This document shows, piece after piece, positions 1-8,105 of a DNA stretch of 64,000 nucleotides; positions within the stretch are counted from its first letter, which is position 1, and the number at the start of each line of letters is the position of its first letter. The stretch comes from Streptomyces sp. NBC_00258 (lineage in GTDB: Bacteria; Actinomycetota; Actinomycetes; Streptomycetales; Streptomycetaceae), in assembly GCF_036182465.1 (NCBI RefSeq), contig NZ_CP108081.1:6014001-6078000 (forward strand). The letters are read 5' to 3'. The translations under genes and the position numbers were made by a program. The notes below the pieces were generated by a model that saw nothing but the letters and a program-made list of their open reading frames with translations, searched no databases and had not been told where the DNA came from.

Positions 1-1
1 C

Positions 2-238
2 CTGATCAACCACAACCTGGAGAAGTACCGCGAGGATCTCTGGCCTCCTGTTACGCCTGCCCCCACGAAGGGGGTCGAGATGTCCCGGGACGTGTGGCAG
101 ATCGGGGACGGGACCGGTCGCTTCCATCCCCGGTCCCACTACTGGCCGATGCATCTCGTGGAGACCGGGATCGTGCTCGGGGTCGCCGTTCTTGCCACGG
201 GGGCGGCATTCTGGGTGCTTCGGCGCCGTACGGGCTGA
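2..238 (+). CDS. C-terminal fragment of a membrane protein
   Basis: The reading frame is open from the window edge to a TGA at 236-238 and encodes the last 78 residues of a protein whose start lies outside. A Tyr/Trp-rich hydrophilic stretch is followed by one clear membrane helix (about residues 51-70 of the fragment) and a short Arg-rich tail, which suggests a cytoplasmic C-terminus. The layout resembles the last helix of an ABC-2-type permease subunit, but no family motif is visible, so the function is not assigned. A GC-rich hairpin follows within 75 bases. Confidence 0.6.
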   Translation: MINHNLEKYREDLWPPVTPAPTKGVEMSRDVWQIGDGTGRFHPRSHYWPMHLVETGIVLGVAVLATGAAFWVLRRRTG

Positions 239-308
239 GGAGTGCATGTACCTGCGGGCCGTGTGTGGCTGGTCGCGCCCACGCGGCCGAGCCGCATATG
301 TCACAGCC

Positions 309-330
309 CCGCGCCCCTAGCGGGGCGCGG
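309..330. terminator. Palindromic GC hairpin after the partial membrane gene
   Basis: The arms CCGCGCCCC (309-317) and GGGGCGCGG (322-330) form a perfect 9-bp stem with a 4-base loop. It sits between the stop at 238 and the ppk control region, where a factor-independent terminator would be expected. It has no U-tract, as is usual in Streptomyces. Confidence 0.5.
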
Positions 331-384
331 CCCCGACGCCGGGGAGCCGCCCCCCGCTATCCCGCACGTCATGTCGCCGTAACC

Positions 385-395
385 GGTCATTCAGA
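385..395 (+). promoter_or_regulatory. Candidate PhoP half-site upstream of ppk
   Basis: GGTCATTCAGA fits the 11-bp Streptomyces PHO direct-repeat unit (G, G/T, T, C, A, pyrimidines, purine) at nearly every position. The adjoining 11-mers on either side fit poorly, so this is one good unit rather than a clear array. PhoP control of ppk is established in S. lividans; its use here is inferred. Confidence 0.4.
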
Positions 396-563
396 CGGGC
401 TTGCGACGCTCAGGCAATGAACCCCGCCGCGCCCGAGCCCTCGCCTCCGCCGGAGCACGAGCCCTCGTCCGTGAGGGAGAACGGAAGCCCGCACATCCCC
501 GTAGCGCTCCCGCCCGCTCTCTCCGACGCGCCCGTTTCCGCCCCGGCGCGGAAGAATGGGTTC

Positions 564-2795
564 ATGAGTCAGCCCAACGCCAGCGCACAGGTCCAGCACC
601 CGCAGCCGTCCGTCGGCTCCATAGCCGCGCACCGCCCGCACACGGTGGCCGCGAACGTCTCCGACCTGGAGCCCGACCTCGACGCCGACCTCGACGCGTA
701 CGAGGACACGGTGCAGGACGGCGTCCAGCTTCCGCAGGGCCGGTTCCTCGACCGGGAGCGCAGCTGGCTCGCGTTCAACGAACGGGTCCTCGAACTCGCC
801 GAGGATCCGAACACACCCCTCCTCGAACGGGCGAACTTCCTGGCGATCTTCGCCAGCAACCTGGACGAGTTCTTCATGGTCCGCGTGGCCGGTCTGAAGC
901 GCCGCATCCACACCGGCGTGGCCACCCGCTCCGCCTCGGGACTCCAGCCCCGTGAGGTGCTGGAGATGATCTGGGCCCGCTCCCGTGAGCTCATGGCCCG
1001 GCACGCCGCCTGCTACCAGGAGGACGTGGCCCCCCAGCTCGCCGAGGAGGGCATCCACCTCGTCCGCTGGAGCGAGCTCACCGAGAAGGAGCAGGCCCGC
1101 CTCTTCACGCTCTTCCGCCACCAGATCTTCCCGGTGCTGACCCCGCTGGCGGTCGACCCCGCGCACCCCTTCCCGTACATCTCGGGCCTGTCGCTGAACC
1201 TGGCCGTGGTCGTACGGAATCCGGTCTCCGGCCACCGCCACTTCGCGCGCGTCAAGGTCCCGCCGCTGCTCTCCCGCTTCCTGGAGGCCTCCCCGGACCG
1301 CTACGTCCCCATCGAGGACGTCATCGCGGCCCACCTGGAGGAACTGTTCCCGGGCATGGAGGTCCTGGAGCACCACACGTTCCGCGTCACCCGGAACGAG
1401 GACCTGGAGGTCGAGGAGGACGACACCGAGAGCCTTCTCCAGGCCCTGGAGAAGGAACTCATGCGGCGCCGCCTCGGACCGCCGGTGCGCCTGGAGGTCG
1501 AGGAGTCCATCGACCGGTACGTACTCGACCTGCTGGTACGGGAGTTGAAGATCACCGAGGCCGAGGTGTACCCGCTACCGGGTCCCCTGGACCTCACCGG
1601 CCTCTTCGGCATCGGCAAGCTCGACCGGCCCGAGCTGAAGTTCCCGAAGTTCATCGCGGGCACCCACCGCGACCTCGCGGAGGTCGAGTCGGCGTCGGCG
1701 CCGGACATCTTCGCGGCGCTCAGGGAGCGGGACGTACTCCTCCACCACCCGTACGACTCGTTCTCCACCTCCGTCCAGGCCTTCCTGGAGCAGGCGGCCG
1801 AGGACCCGGACGTCCTCGCCATCAAGCAGACCCTGTACCGGACCTCCGGCGACTCTCCGATAGTCGACGCGCTCATCGAGGCCGCCGAGTCCGGCAAGCA
1901 GGTGCTGGTCCTGGTCGAGCTCAAGGCCCGCTTCGACGAGCAGGCCAACATCAAGTGGGCGAAGAAGCTGGAGGAGGCGGGCTGCCATGTGGTCTACGGC
2001 CTCGTCGGCCTGAAGACCCACTGCAAGCTCTCGCTGGTGGTGCGCCAGGAGAGCGAGACCCTCCGCCGCTACTGCCACGTCGGCACGGGCAACTACCACC
2101 CCAAGACCGCCCGGCTGTACGAGGACCTGGGACTCCTGACCGCGGACCCACAGGTCGGCGCGGACCTCTCGGACCTCTTCAACCGGCTCTCCGGCTACTC
2201 CCGCCGCGAGACCTACCGCCGGCTGCTCGTCGCGCCCAAGTCCCTGCGCGACGGCCTGATCGCCCGTATCAACAAGGAGGTCCAGCACCACCGTGCCGGA
2301 CGTCCCGCCTACGTCCGCATCAAGGTCAACTCCATGGTGGACGAGGCACTCATCGACTCCCTCTACCGCGCGTCCGAGGCGGGCGTGCCGGTGGACGTGT
2401 GGGTGCGCGGAATCTGCGCCGTACGACCGGGAGTCCCGGGCCTGTCCGAGAACATACGCGTACGGTCCGTCCTCGGCCGCTTCCTCGAACACTCCCGGGT
2501 CTTCGGCTTCGGCAACGGCGGCGAGCCCGAGGTGTGGATCGGCAGCGCCGACATGATGCACCGCAACCTCGACCGCCGTATCGAAGCCCTGGTCAGGATC
2601 ACCGACCCCGCTCACCGGGCAGCCCTCAACCGGCTGTTCGAGACCGGTATGTCCGACACCACTTCCTCCTGGCACCTCGGTCCCGACGGCGAATGGACCC
2701 GGCACGCGACCGACGCCGACGGCCAGCCGCTGCGCAACGTCCAGGAGATGCTCATAGACGCCCGGAGGCGCCGGCGTGGCACAGCAACACCTTGA
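564..2795 (+). CDS. ppk: Polyphosphate kinase (PPK1)
   Basis: PPK1 reversibly transfers the terminal phosphate of ATP to long-chain polyphosphate. Both expected catalytic histidine contexts are present: GLKTHCK (autophosphorylated His) and FLEHSRVFGFGN, together with the phospholipase-D-like fold region and the GNYHPKT segment. The frame stays open back to an ATG at 417 (792 aa), but that ATG has no ribosome site and lies only about 20 bases after the candidate PHO unit. The ATG at 564 has GGAAG 9 bases upstream and gives 743 aa, near the usual family length, so I chose 564. The gene overlaps the next by 20 bases, pointing to an operon with the CHAD and NUDIX genes. Low-phosphate induction through PhoP is expected from family knowledge. 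Confidence 0.95.
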   Translation: MSQPNASAQVQHPQPSVGSIAAHRPHTVAANVSDLEPDLDADLDAYEDTVQDGVQLPQGRFLDRERSWLAFNERVLELAEDPNTPLLERANFLAIFASNLDEFFMVRVAGLKRRIHTGVATRSASGLQPREVLEMIWARSRELMARHAACYQEDVAPQLAEEGIHLVRWSELTEKEQARLFTLFRHQIFPVLTPLAVDPAHPFPYISGLSLNLAVVVRNPVSGHRHFARVKVPPLLSRFLEASPDRYVPIEDVIAAHLEELFPGMEVLEHHTFRVTRNEDLEVEEDDTESLLQALEKELMRRRLGPPVRLEVEESIDRYVLDLLVRELKITEAEVYPLPGPLDLTGLFGIGKLDRPELKFPKFIAGTHRDLAEVESASAPDIFAALRERDVLLHHPYDSFSTSVQAFLEQAAEDPDVLAIKQTLYRTSGDSPIVDALIEAAESGKQVLVLVELKARFDEQANIKWAKKLEEAGCHVVYGLVGLKTHCKLSLVVRQESETLRRYCHVGTGNYHPKTARLYEDLGLLTADPQVGADLSDLFNRLSGYSRRETYRRLLVAPKSLRDGLIARINKEVQHHRAGRPAYVRIKVNSMVDEALIDSLYRASEAGVPVDVWVRGICAVRPGVPGLSENIRVRSVLGRFLEHSRVFGFGNGGEPEVWIGSADMMHRNLDRRIEALVRITDPAHRAALNRLFETGMSDTTSSWHLGPDGEWTRHATDADGQPLRNVQEMLIDARRRRRGTATP

Positions 2796-3831
2796 CCCCA
2801 CGGCCGGACCCGTGGCCGGGGACACCCTGACGGCCTATCTCCAGGCCCAGGCCACGGAGTTCCTCCGAGCGCTGCGCCAGCACCGCGAGACCGGCGGTGC
2901 GACGGCGACGGCGACGAACGGCTCGGAGGAGGCCGTGGACGCGGCGCGCGCCCTGCGCCGCTCGGCCCGCCGCATCAGCGGCACGCTGCACACGTTCCGG
3001 CCGCTCCTCGACGAGGTCTGGTCGGAGGGCATGCGCCCCGAACTGGCCTGGCTGTCGGGGACACTGGCCCGCGAGCACGCGTACGGGGCCCGCCTGGAAC
3101 GCCTGTTGGCGGCCCTGCACCGCCTGTCGGGCTCGTCGGCGTTCCCGGGCCAGGCCTCGGATCCCGGCGCGCATCCCGGCGCTCGCGCCCAACTCCCGTC
3201 GGAAAAAGGCGCCTTGACCGTCGGAGCGGCCAAGGCGGGCGCCCTTCTGGAGCGCCAGCTGACATTGGCCCGCACAAGGGCCCACTCCGCCGCACTGCAA
3301 GCGCTCGGCTCCTCCCGCTTCCACGCCGTCGCCGACAACGTCGCCGTCCTCGCCAGCGAGGTCCCGCTGACCGCGTCCGCGTCCGTCACCGGACTCAAGC
3401 CCCTGGCCGCCGCCGCGGAGGAACGCCTCTGCGACGCCGTGGCCGGGCTGCCCCTGATCACCGCGGGCCACCCCTACAACGCGGAGGCCCTCGTCCACGG
3501 CCTCTCCGCCGACACGGCCCCGCAGCCCCAGGACTCCCCCTGGCACCAGGTCCGGCTCCTGCTGCGCCTGCACCGCTATGCGCGCGAGGTCCAGTTCGGC
3601 GACGAAGCCCCCGTGGACGTACGCCTGTTGACCACGGGCCAGGCCCTGGACCGGCACCGCGACGCGGCCGAGGCCGCCGCGGCGGCCGCCTCCGCGGCCC
3701 GCACCCCGCGGATCGCCCCGGCGACGGCGTACGCGCTCGGGGTGCTCCACGCCGACCAGCGACACGAGGTGGAAGCGGCCAGGTTCGCGTTTCAGCGGGC
3801 CTGGCTGAGGGAGACGGTCGGCACTCCGTGA
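2776..3831 (+). CDS. CHAD-domain protein (polyphosphate-associated)
   Basis: This 351-residue, almost all-helical protein starts at a GTG inside the end of ppk. It has the two-repeat layout of CHAD (conserved histidine alpha-helical domain) proteins. The first repeat reads VDAARALRRSARR, and the second has a HQVRLLLRLHRYARE segment. CHAD domains bind polyphosphate and are found on polyP granules in other bacteria. The first-repeat His is replaced by Asp (VD instead of VH), while the second keeps its His. Overlap with ppk on one side and with the NUDIX gene on the other implies co-translation, so I infer a role in polyP granule handling. There is no membrane segment or signal peptide. Confidence 0.85.
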   Translation: MAQQHLDPTAGPVAGDTLTAYLQAQATEFLRALRQHRETGGATATATNGSEEAVDAARALRRSARRISGTLHTFRPLLDEVWSEGMRPELAWLSGTLAREHAYGARLERLLAALHRLSGSSAFPGQASDPGAHPGARAQLPSEKGALTVGAAKAGALLERQLTLARTRAHSAALQALGSSRFHAVADNVAVLASEVPLTASASVTGLKPLAAAAEERLCDAVAGLPLITAGHPYNAEALVHGLSADTAPQPQDSPWHQVRLLLRLHRYAREVQFGDEAPVDVRLLTTGQALDRHRDAAEAAAAAASAARTPRIAPATAYALGVLHADQRHEVEAARFAFQRAWLRETVGTP

Positions 3832-4289
3832 CCCGCGGAGGCCCCGTACACGCGATGGGAGGCCCAGTGCACGCGACGAACGGAGACCCCGTGCTCGCGG
3901 CGGGCTGCGTACTGTGGCGCCGCTCGCCCTTCGACGGCGAACTGGAGATCTGCCTGGTCCACAGGCCGAAGTACGACGACTGGTCGCATCCGAAGGGGAA
4001 GCTGAAACGCGCCGAGGACGCGCTCGCGGGCGCGGTGCGCGAGGTGGAGGAGGAGACCGGCTACCGGTGTGCCACCGGTCCCCGGCTTGCCACGCTCCAC
4101 TACATGGCCAACGACCGCCCCAAGCAGGTGAGTTACTGGGCCGCCGAGGCGACGGAGGGGCGCTTCGCGCCCAACCGGGAGGTCGACCGCATCCTGTGGC
4201 TGCCGCCGACGGGAGCCCGGCACCGGCTCACGCATCCCCGTGACAAGGATCTCGTCGACGAGCTGCTGGCTGTGCTGCGGCACGCTTAG
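3828..4289 (+). CDS. NUDIX hydrolase
   Basis: The Nudix box is perfect (G-x5-E-x7-REVEEETGY) at about residues 54-76, so this is a Mg-dependent hydrolase of a nucleoside diphosphate-linked substrate. The substrate is unknown, but the operon context suggests diphosphoinositol, dinucleotide polyphosphate or polyP-linked chemistry (inference). The GTG start overlaps the CHAD stop (GTGA). The first 17 codons contain a 21-base tandem duplication (3837-3857 and 3858-3878, 18/21 identical) that offers alternative in-frame starts at 3855 (ATG) and 3867 (GTG). Length (153 aa) is normal for MutT-like enzymes. Confidence 0.9.
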   Translation: MTRGGPVHAMGGPVHATNGDPVLAAGCVLWRRSPFDGELEICLVHRPKYDDWSHPKGKLKRAEDALAGAVREVEEETGYRCATGPRLATLHYMANDRPKQVSYWAAEATEGRFAPNREVDRILWLPPTGARHRLTHPRDKDLVDELLAVLRHA

Positions 4290-4336
4290 CGCTGCGCGGC
4301 CTGCACGTTGTTTGGCTGCGGGTTCGCGGGGGCTGG

Positions 4337-4519
4337 TTAGGCCGGAGCCGTTGAGTGGGCCTCCGCGTCCGTGCGGGCCAGGCTGCGGGCGCGACGGGCC
4401 GGGCCTCTCCAGCCGCAGGTGCAGCGTGCCAGGCAGAAACGGCCTTGGTCGACCGTCGTCGTGTGATGTTCCGGAGGGGTGCTCTGCTCCTGATGCGCCA
4501 CGGGAACAACGGTACCCAT
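4337..4519 (-). CDS. Small Cys/Arg-rich conserved-type protein
   Basis: This is a 60-residue protein with a compact GRFCLARCTCGWRGPARRAR segment. The three closely spaced cysteines and the CGWRGPARRA pattern look like half of a zinc ribbon, followed by a basic tail and an ARTDAEAH ending. I recall similar small proteins in many streptomycetes, but their function is unknown. It is the only plausible gene in the 344-base gap between the NUDIX gene and the lipoprotein gene, and it is transcribed opposite to both. Codon use is GC-rich at third positions, which supports a real gene. Confidence 0.6.
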   Translation of the reverse strand: MGTVVPVAHQEQSTPPEHHTTTVDQGRFCLARCTCGWRGPARRARSLARTDAEAHSTAPA

Positions 4520-4633
4520 CGCGAGTGAACGCCACCCCGGGCCGGGTCACCGCGTGACAACACCCCCCACCCGTCGTTAAGCGGAACGACAGGAGGCCCG
4601 CGCGAGGACGACCCGGCTGGGGGTTGGCAGGCG

Positions 4634-5473
4634 ATGGTGGAGCGGCAACTGAGACTGCGGGGCAGCGCTGTCGCCCTGGCCGCCGCGACGGCGGGGCTGG
4701 TGGTCTGCGCAGCCGGATGCTCGGGCAGCGGGGCCGCCGCCGAGGACGCGAGGGGCGCCGAGGACCCGGTCGGGATCCTCCACGGGAGCGCGGAGAACCT
4801 GGTCGGGGCAGGCAGTTCCAAGGCGCGTACGTCGATGGAGATGGCCACCGGCGGCACCCGCGTGACCATCCGCGGCGAGGGCGTCTACGACTACGGGGCC
4901 CAGGTGGGCCGTCTGAAGGTGCTCCTCCCCCAGGACCCGGCCGGCGTGGACGAGCGCCGCCCGATCACCGAGCTCCTCGCGCCGGGCGCCCTCTACATGA
5001 AGAACCGCGGCGCCGGCGTCCCGGCCGACAAGTGGGTACGCGTCGACACGGCCACGCTCTCCGACGGGAACCTGGTCACGGGCGGCGCGACCGACCCGTT
5101 CGCCGCCGCGGAACTGCTGCGGGGCACGCGCGAGGCGACGTACGTGGGCAGGACGTCGGTCGCGGGCACCGCGGTACGGCACTACCGCGGTACCGCCGAT
5201 CTCGGCGCCGCGGCGCGCGATGCCTCTCCCGGGAGCCGGGCGTCCCTGCGGGCGGCGGCGAAGGGCTTCGCCACGGCGACGGTCCCCTTCGACGTCTACC
5301 TCGACGACGAGGGGCGCATCCGCAAGGTCCGTCACCGCTTCAGTTTCGTCAACGGCCAGCAGAAGGGTACGGTCGCCGTCTCCTCGACGACCCTGCTGTA
5401 CGACTTCGGAACCCCCGTCGACGTACGGCTGCCGGACGCGAAAGACATCTACGCCGGACGGATCGCCGAATAG
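4634..5473 (+). CDS. LppX/LprG-like lipoprotein
   Basis: This 279-residue protein has an N-terminal signal peptide ending in a lipobox (VCAAGC, Cys near residue 29), so it should be diacylated and anchored outside the membrane. The rest is a mainly beta protein: a GEGVYDYG segment, several strand-turn repeats, and a C-terminal YDFGTPVDVRLPDA motif that is typical of Streptomyces proteins of the LppX/LprG fold. In mycobacteria that family carries lipids across the cell envelope; the ligand here is unknown. The ATG at 4634 directly precedes the signal peptide. It is monocistronic or read with the small gene downstream (100-base gap). Confidence 0.75.
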   Translation: MVERQLRLRGSAVALAAATAGLVVCAAGCSGSGAAAEDARGAEDPVGILHGSAENLVGAGSSKARTSMEMATGGTRVTIRGEGVYDYGAQVGRLKVLLPQDPAGVDERRPITELLAPGALYMKNRGAGVPADKWVRVDTATLSDGNLVTGGATDPFAAAELLRGTREATYVGRTSVAGTAVRHYRGTADLGAAARDASPGSRASLRAAAKGFATATVPFDVYLDDEGRIRKVRHRFSFVNGQQKGTVAVSSTTLLYDFGTPVDVRLPDAKDIYAGRIAE

Positions 5474-5573
5474 GGAGGCCGGAATGTGCGGGGCCGGAAA
5501 TGGTCCGTTGGTGCCATGCGCCGTCCGTGGGCCGCTCCCTACTCTAGGAAGTCGGTGACGGCAGGAAGAGGTG

Positions 5574-5768
5574 ATGCACGTGGCTCCGGCGCGCGGTACG
5601 GCAGTTCAGGACCACGTGGCCCTCGCCGAGATCGAGCTGTGCGGCGACCTGATCATCGCCGCCTCGGCCGCCCGCGAGGACCGGCTCAGCCCCGACCGCA
5701 TCGACGAGGTCCTGAAGCTGGCCGAAGAGCGCTTCCTGGAGACACACGGCGAGAAGGCCGACAGGTAG
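5574..5768 (+). CDS. Small conserved hypothetical protein
   Basis: This is a 64-residue acidic, helical protein with no membrane segment. The sequence EIELCGDLIIAAS followed by DRIDEVL suggests two amphipathic helices. GGAAGAGG is well placed for the ATG at 5574; a GTG one codon earlier is possible. I do not recognise a function. It lies after the lipoprotein gene and converges on csoR across a repeat element. Similar small proteins are, from memory, common in streptomycetes. Confidence 0.65.
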   Translation: MHVAPARGTAVQDHVALAEIELCGDLIIAASAAREDRLSPDRIDEVLKLAEERFLETHGEKADR

Positions 5769-5771
5769 CAC

Positions 5772-5852
5772 CGGCCCCTGCAAGGGGCGCGGAGAACTGC
5801 GCAGTCTTTTAGGGGCGCGGGGAACTGCGCGACCAGCCACGACGCACCGGCA
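5772..5852. repeat. Dispersed repeat, family B (GGGGCGCGGGGAACTGCGC)
   Basis: Two adjacent partial copies of the unit GGGGCGCGG(A/G)GAACTGCGC occur at about 5784-5802 and 5812-5830, the second followed by GACCAGCCACGAC. The same unit is found at 14601-14690 and, inverted, at 49448-49510. It lies between convergent genes (the small gene and csoR) and can fold into GC-rich hairpins, so it may act as a bidirectional terminator. Confidence 0.7.
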
Positions 5853-5893
5853 GACAACACACAGGCCCCTACAACCGGCTCACCCCCGGAGGG

Positions 5894-6268
5894 TCACGTG
5901 CGCAGGAGTCGTCCGATGGCCTTCGTGGCCTCCTCCACCTTGGCGTCGATCTCGGTGCCGCCCTTGAGGGCAGCGTCCGCGACGCAGTGACGGAGGTGCT
6001 CCTCCAGGAGCTGGAGGGCGAACGACTGGAGGGCCTTGGTCGAGGCGGAGACCTGGGTGAGTATGTCGATGCAGTAGACGTCCTCGTCGACCATGCGCTG
6101 CAGGCCACGGATCTGGCCCTCGATGCGCCGCAGCCGCTTGAGGTGCTCGTCCTTCTGCTTGTGGTAGCCGTGGATCCCGCGGTCGTGGTCGGTCACGATC
6201 TCCTGGGCCCCGGCGGCCTCCTGCGCATCCCCGGAGGGCACTGTGGCGCCGGCCTCGGTGGTCGTCAT
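5894..6268 (-). CDS. csoR: CsoR-type copper-sensing repressor
   Basis: This 124-residue all-helical DUF156/CsoR repressor binds Cu(I) and then releases its operator. The diagnostic ligand set Cys-x24-His-x3-Cys is intact at C66, H91 and C95, and the basic KRLRRIEGQIRGLQRM helix used for DNA contact is present. The frame extends 25 codons upstream, but the ATG at 6268 has AGGAGG-like spacing (AGGAGGACGCG) and gives the usual length with a Streptomyces-type N-terminal tail. A matching operator lies 19 bases upstream of this ATG, which implies autoregulation. No copper ATPase or chaperone gene is adjacent, so its copper targets must be elsewhere. Confidence 0.92.
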   Translation of the reverse strand: MTTTEAGATVPSGDAQEAAGAQEIVTDHDRGIHGYHKQKDEHLKRLRRIEGQIRGLQRMVDEDVYCIDILTQVSASTKALQSFALQLLEEHLRHCVADAALKGGTEIDAKVEEATKAIGRLLRT

Positions 6269-6286
6269 CGCGTCCTCCTGCTGACT

Positions 6287-6306
6287 GATACCCCTACCGG
6301 GTATAT
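6287..6306. promoter_or_regulatory. CsoR operator
   Basis: ATACCCCTACCGGGTAT (6288-6304) is the classic CsoR site: TACCCC and GGGTA half-sites around a central pyrimidine-purine step. A second half-site-like GGGTATAGGGCCC lies at 6323-6335. Its position directly upstream of csoR indicates autoregulation. Confidence 0.75.
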
Positions 6307-6404
6307 GGTAACGAACTTTGCTGGGTATAGGGCCCTTGGCCAACGTCCTCGAAGGACCCCGTGCTGATCACTGTGCCCGATGGGCGACACTGGTGGGCGG
6401 CCGG

Positions 6405-6434
6405 TTAGCCGTGGCCGGATGATGCGCCTAGCAT
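6405..6434 (+). promoter_or_regulatory. Candidate promoter for the DUF47-pit operon
   Basis: TTAGCC (6405-6410) and TAGCAT (6429-6434) are separated by 18 bases, with the GTG start 38 bases further on. No PHO-box-like 11-mers were seen between 6344 and 6471, unlike upstream of pstS. Confidence 0.35.
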
Positions 6435-6471
6435 CAGCCTGACCGAAACCGAAGCAATCCGAGGACCCCAA

Positions 6472-7092
6472 GTGCGATTTCGTCTGACCCCCAGGGAGAC
6501 GAGCTTCTACGACATGTTCGCCGCATCCGCGGACAACATCGTCACGGGCTCGAAGCTCCTGATGGAACTGCTCGGGGCGGACGCCTCCGGCCGGGCCGAG
6601 ATCGCCGAGCGTATGCGGGCCGCGGAACACGCCGGTGACGACGCCACGCACGCGATCTTCCACCAGCTGAACTCCTCGTTCATCACGCCGTTCGACCGCG
6701 AGGACATCTACAACCTCGCCTCGTCCCTCGACGACATCATGGACTTCATGGAGGAGGCCGTCGACCTGGTCGTCCTCTACAACGTCGAGGATCTTCCGAA
6801 GGGTGTCGAGCAGCAGATCGAGGTGCTGGCACGGGCGGCCGAACTGACCGCCGAGGCCATGCCGAACCTGCGCACGATGGACAACCTCACCGAGTACTGG
6901 ATCGAGGTCAACCGCCTGGAGAACCAGGCCGACCAGATCCACCGCAAGCTGCTGGCCATGCTCTTCAACGGCAAGTACGAGGCCATCGAGGTACTGAAAC
7001 TCAAGCAGATCGTGGACGTGCTGGAGGAGGCCGCCGACGCCTTCGAGCACGTGGCCAACACGGTGGAGACCATCGCGGTCAAGGAGTCCTGA
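6472..7092 (+). CDS. DUF47 (PhoU-like) accessory protein of Pit
   Basis: This 206-residue helical-bundle protein of the DUF47/PhoU_div family has typical acidic E/D-x-x-x-D segments (FDREDIYNLASSLDDIMDFM), which in PhoU relatives form metal clusters. Such proteins are almost always encoded next to PiT-type phosphate permeases and are thought to tune them from the cytoplasm. The GTG start at 6472 is the only sensible one. The gene ends 7 bases before pit, so the two are co-transcribed. It may be the only PhoU-like protein near this pst operon, because pstSCAB itself lacks phoU. Confidence 0.88.
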   Translation: MRFRLTPRETSFYDMFAASADNIVTGSKLLMELLGADASGRAEIAERMRAAEHAGDDATHAIFHQLNSSFITPFDREDIYNLASSLDDIMDFMEEAVDLVVLYNVEDLPKGVEQQIEVLARAAELTAEAMPNLRTMDNLTEYWIEVNRLENQADQIHRKLLAMLFNGKYEAIEVLKLKQIVDVLEEAADAFEHVANTVETIAVKES

Positions 7093-7099
7093 CCTTTTC

Positions 7100-8098
7100 A
7101 TGGACACCTTCGCCTTGATCGTGACCATTGGTGTCGCGCTCGGATTCACCTATACCAACGGCTTCCACGACTCGGCCAACGCCATCGCCACGTCCGTGTC
7201 CACGCGCGCGCTGACACCGCGGGCGGCACTGGCGATGGCCGCTGTGATGAACCTCGCCGGCGCGTTCCTCGGCAGCGGGGTCGCCAAGACCGTCAGTGAA
7301 GGCCTGATCGAGACACCGCACGGCAACAAGGGCATGTGGATCCTGTTCGCCGCGCTGGTGGGCGCGATCGTGTGGAACCTCGTCACCTGGTACTTCGGCC
7401 TCCCGTCCTCCTCCTCGCACGCGCTGTTCGGCGGCATGGTGGGGGCGGCGCTCGCGGGCGGGATCGGGGTCATCTGGTCCGGCGTCCTGGAGAAGGTCGT
7501 CATCCCGATGTTCATCTCGCCGATCGTCGGTCTGGTCTCCGGCTACCTGGTGATGTGCGCGATCCTGTGGATGTTCCGCAAGTCCAATCCGCACAAGGCC
7601 AAGCGCGGTTTCCGTATCGCGCAGACCGTGTCGGCGGCCGGTATGGCCCTCGGCCACGGCCTCCAGGACGCCCAGAAGACGATGGGCATCGTGGTGATGG
7701 CCCTGGTCATCGCGGATGTCGAGGACGCGGGCGACCCGATCCCGGTGTGGGTCAAGATCGCGTGTGCGGTGATGCTGTCCCTGGGCACCTACGCGGGTGG
7801 CTGGCGCATCATGCGGACGCTGGGCCGGAAGATCATCGAGCTGGATCCTCCGCAGGGGTTCGCCGCGGAGACGACCGGTGCGTCGATCATGTTCACCTCG
7901 GCGTTCCTGTTCCACGCCCCGATCTCGACCACGCACGTGATCACCTCCGCCATCATGGGCGTCGGCGCCACCAAGCGCGTGAACGCCGTCCGCTGGGGCG
8001 TCGCCAAGAACATCATCCTCGGCTGGTTCATCACGATGCCGGCGGCCGCGCTTGTCGCGGCGGCGAGCTTCTGGATCGTGAACCTGGCGTTCGTGTAG
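7100..8098 (+). CDS. pit: PiT-family low-affinity phosphate permease
   Basis: This 332-residue polytopic membrane protein has the PiT signature near the N-terminus (TNGFHDSANAIATSVSTRAL) and a second, inverted copy in the C-terminal half (FLFHAPISTTHVITSAIMG). PiT permeases carry metal-phosphate with protons at low affinity. The pair DUF47-pit faces pstSCAB, so the low- and high-affinity systems converge on a shared repeat/terminator region at 8106-8376. It corresponds in context to pitH2 of S. coelicolor (from memory). Confidence 0.93.
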   Translation: MDTFALIVTIGVALGFTYTNGFHDSANAIATSVSTRALTPRAALAMAAVMNLAGAFLGSGVAKTVSEGLIETPHGNKGMWILFAALVGAIVWNLVTWYFGLPSSSSHALFGGMVGAALAGGIGVIWSGVLEKVVIPMFISPIVGLVSGYLVMCAILWMFRKSNPHKAKRGFRIAQTVSAAGMALGHGLQDAQKTMGIVVMALVIADVEDAGDPIPVWVKIACAVMLSLGTYAGGWRIMRTLGRKIIELDPPQGFAAETTGASIMFTSAFLFHAPISTTHVITSAIMGVGATKRVNAVRWGVAKNIILGWFITMPAAALVAAASFWIVNLAFV

Positions 8099-8105
8099 GG
8101 CCGTT

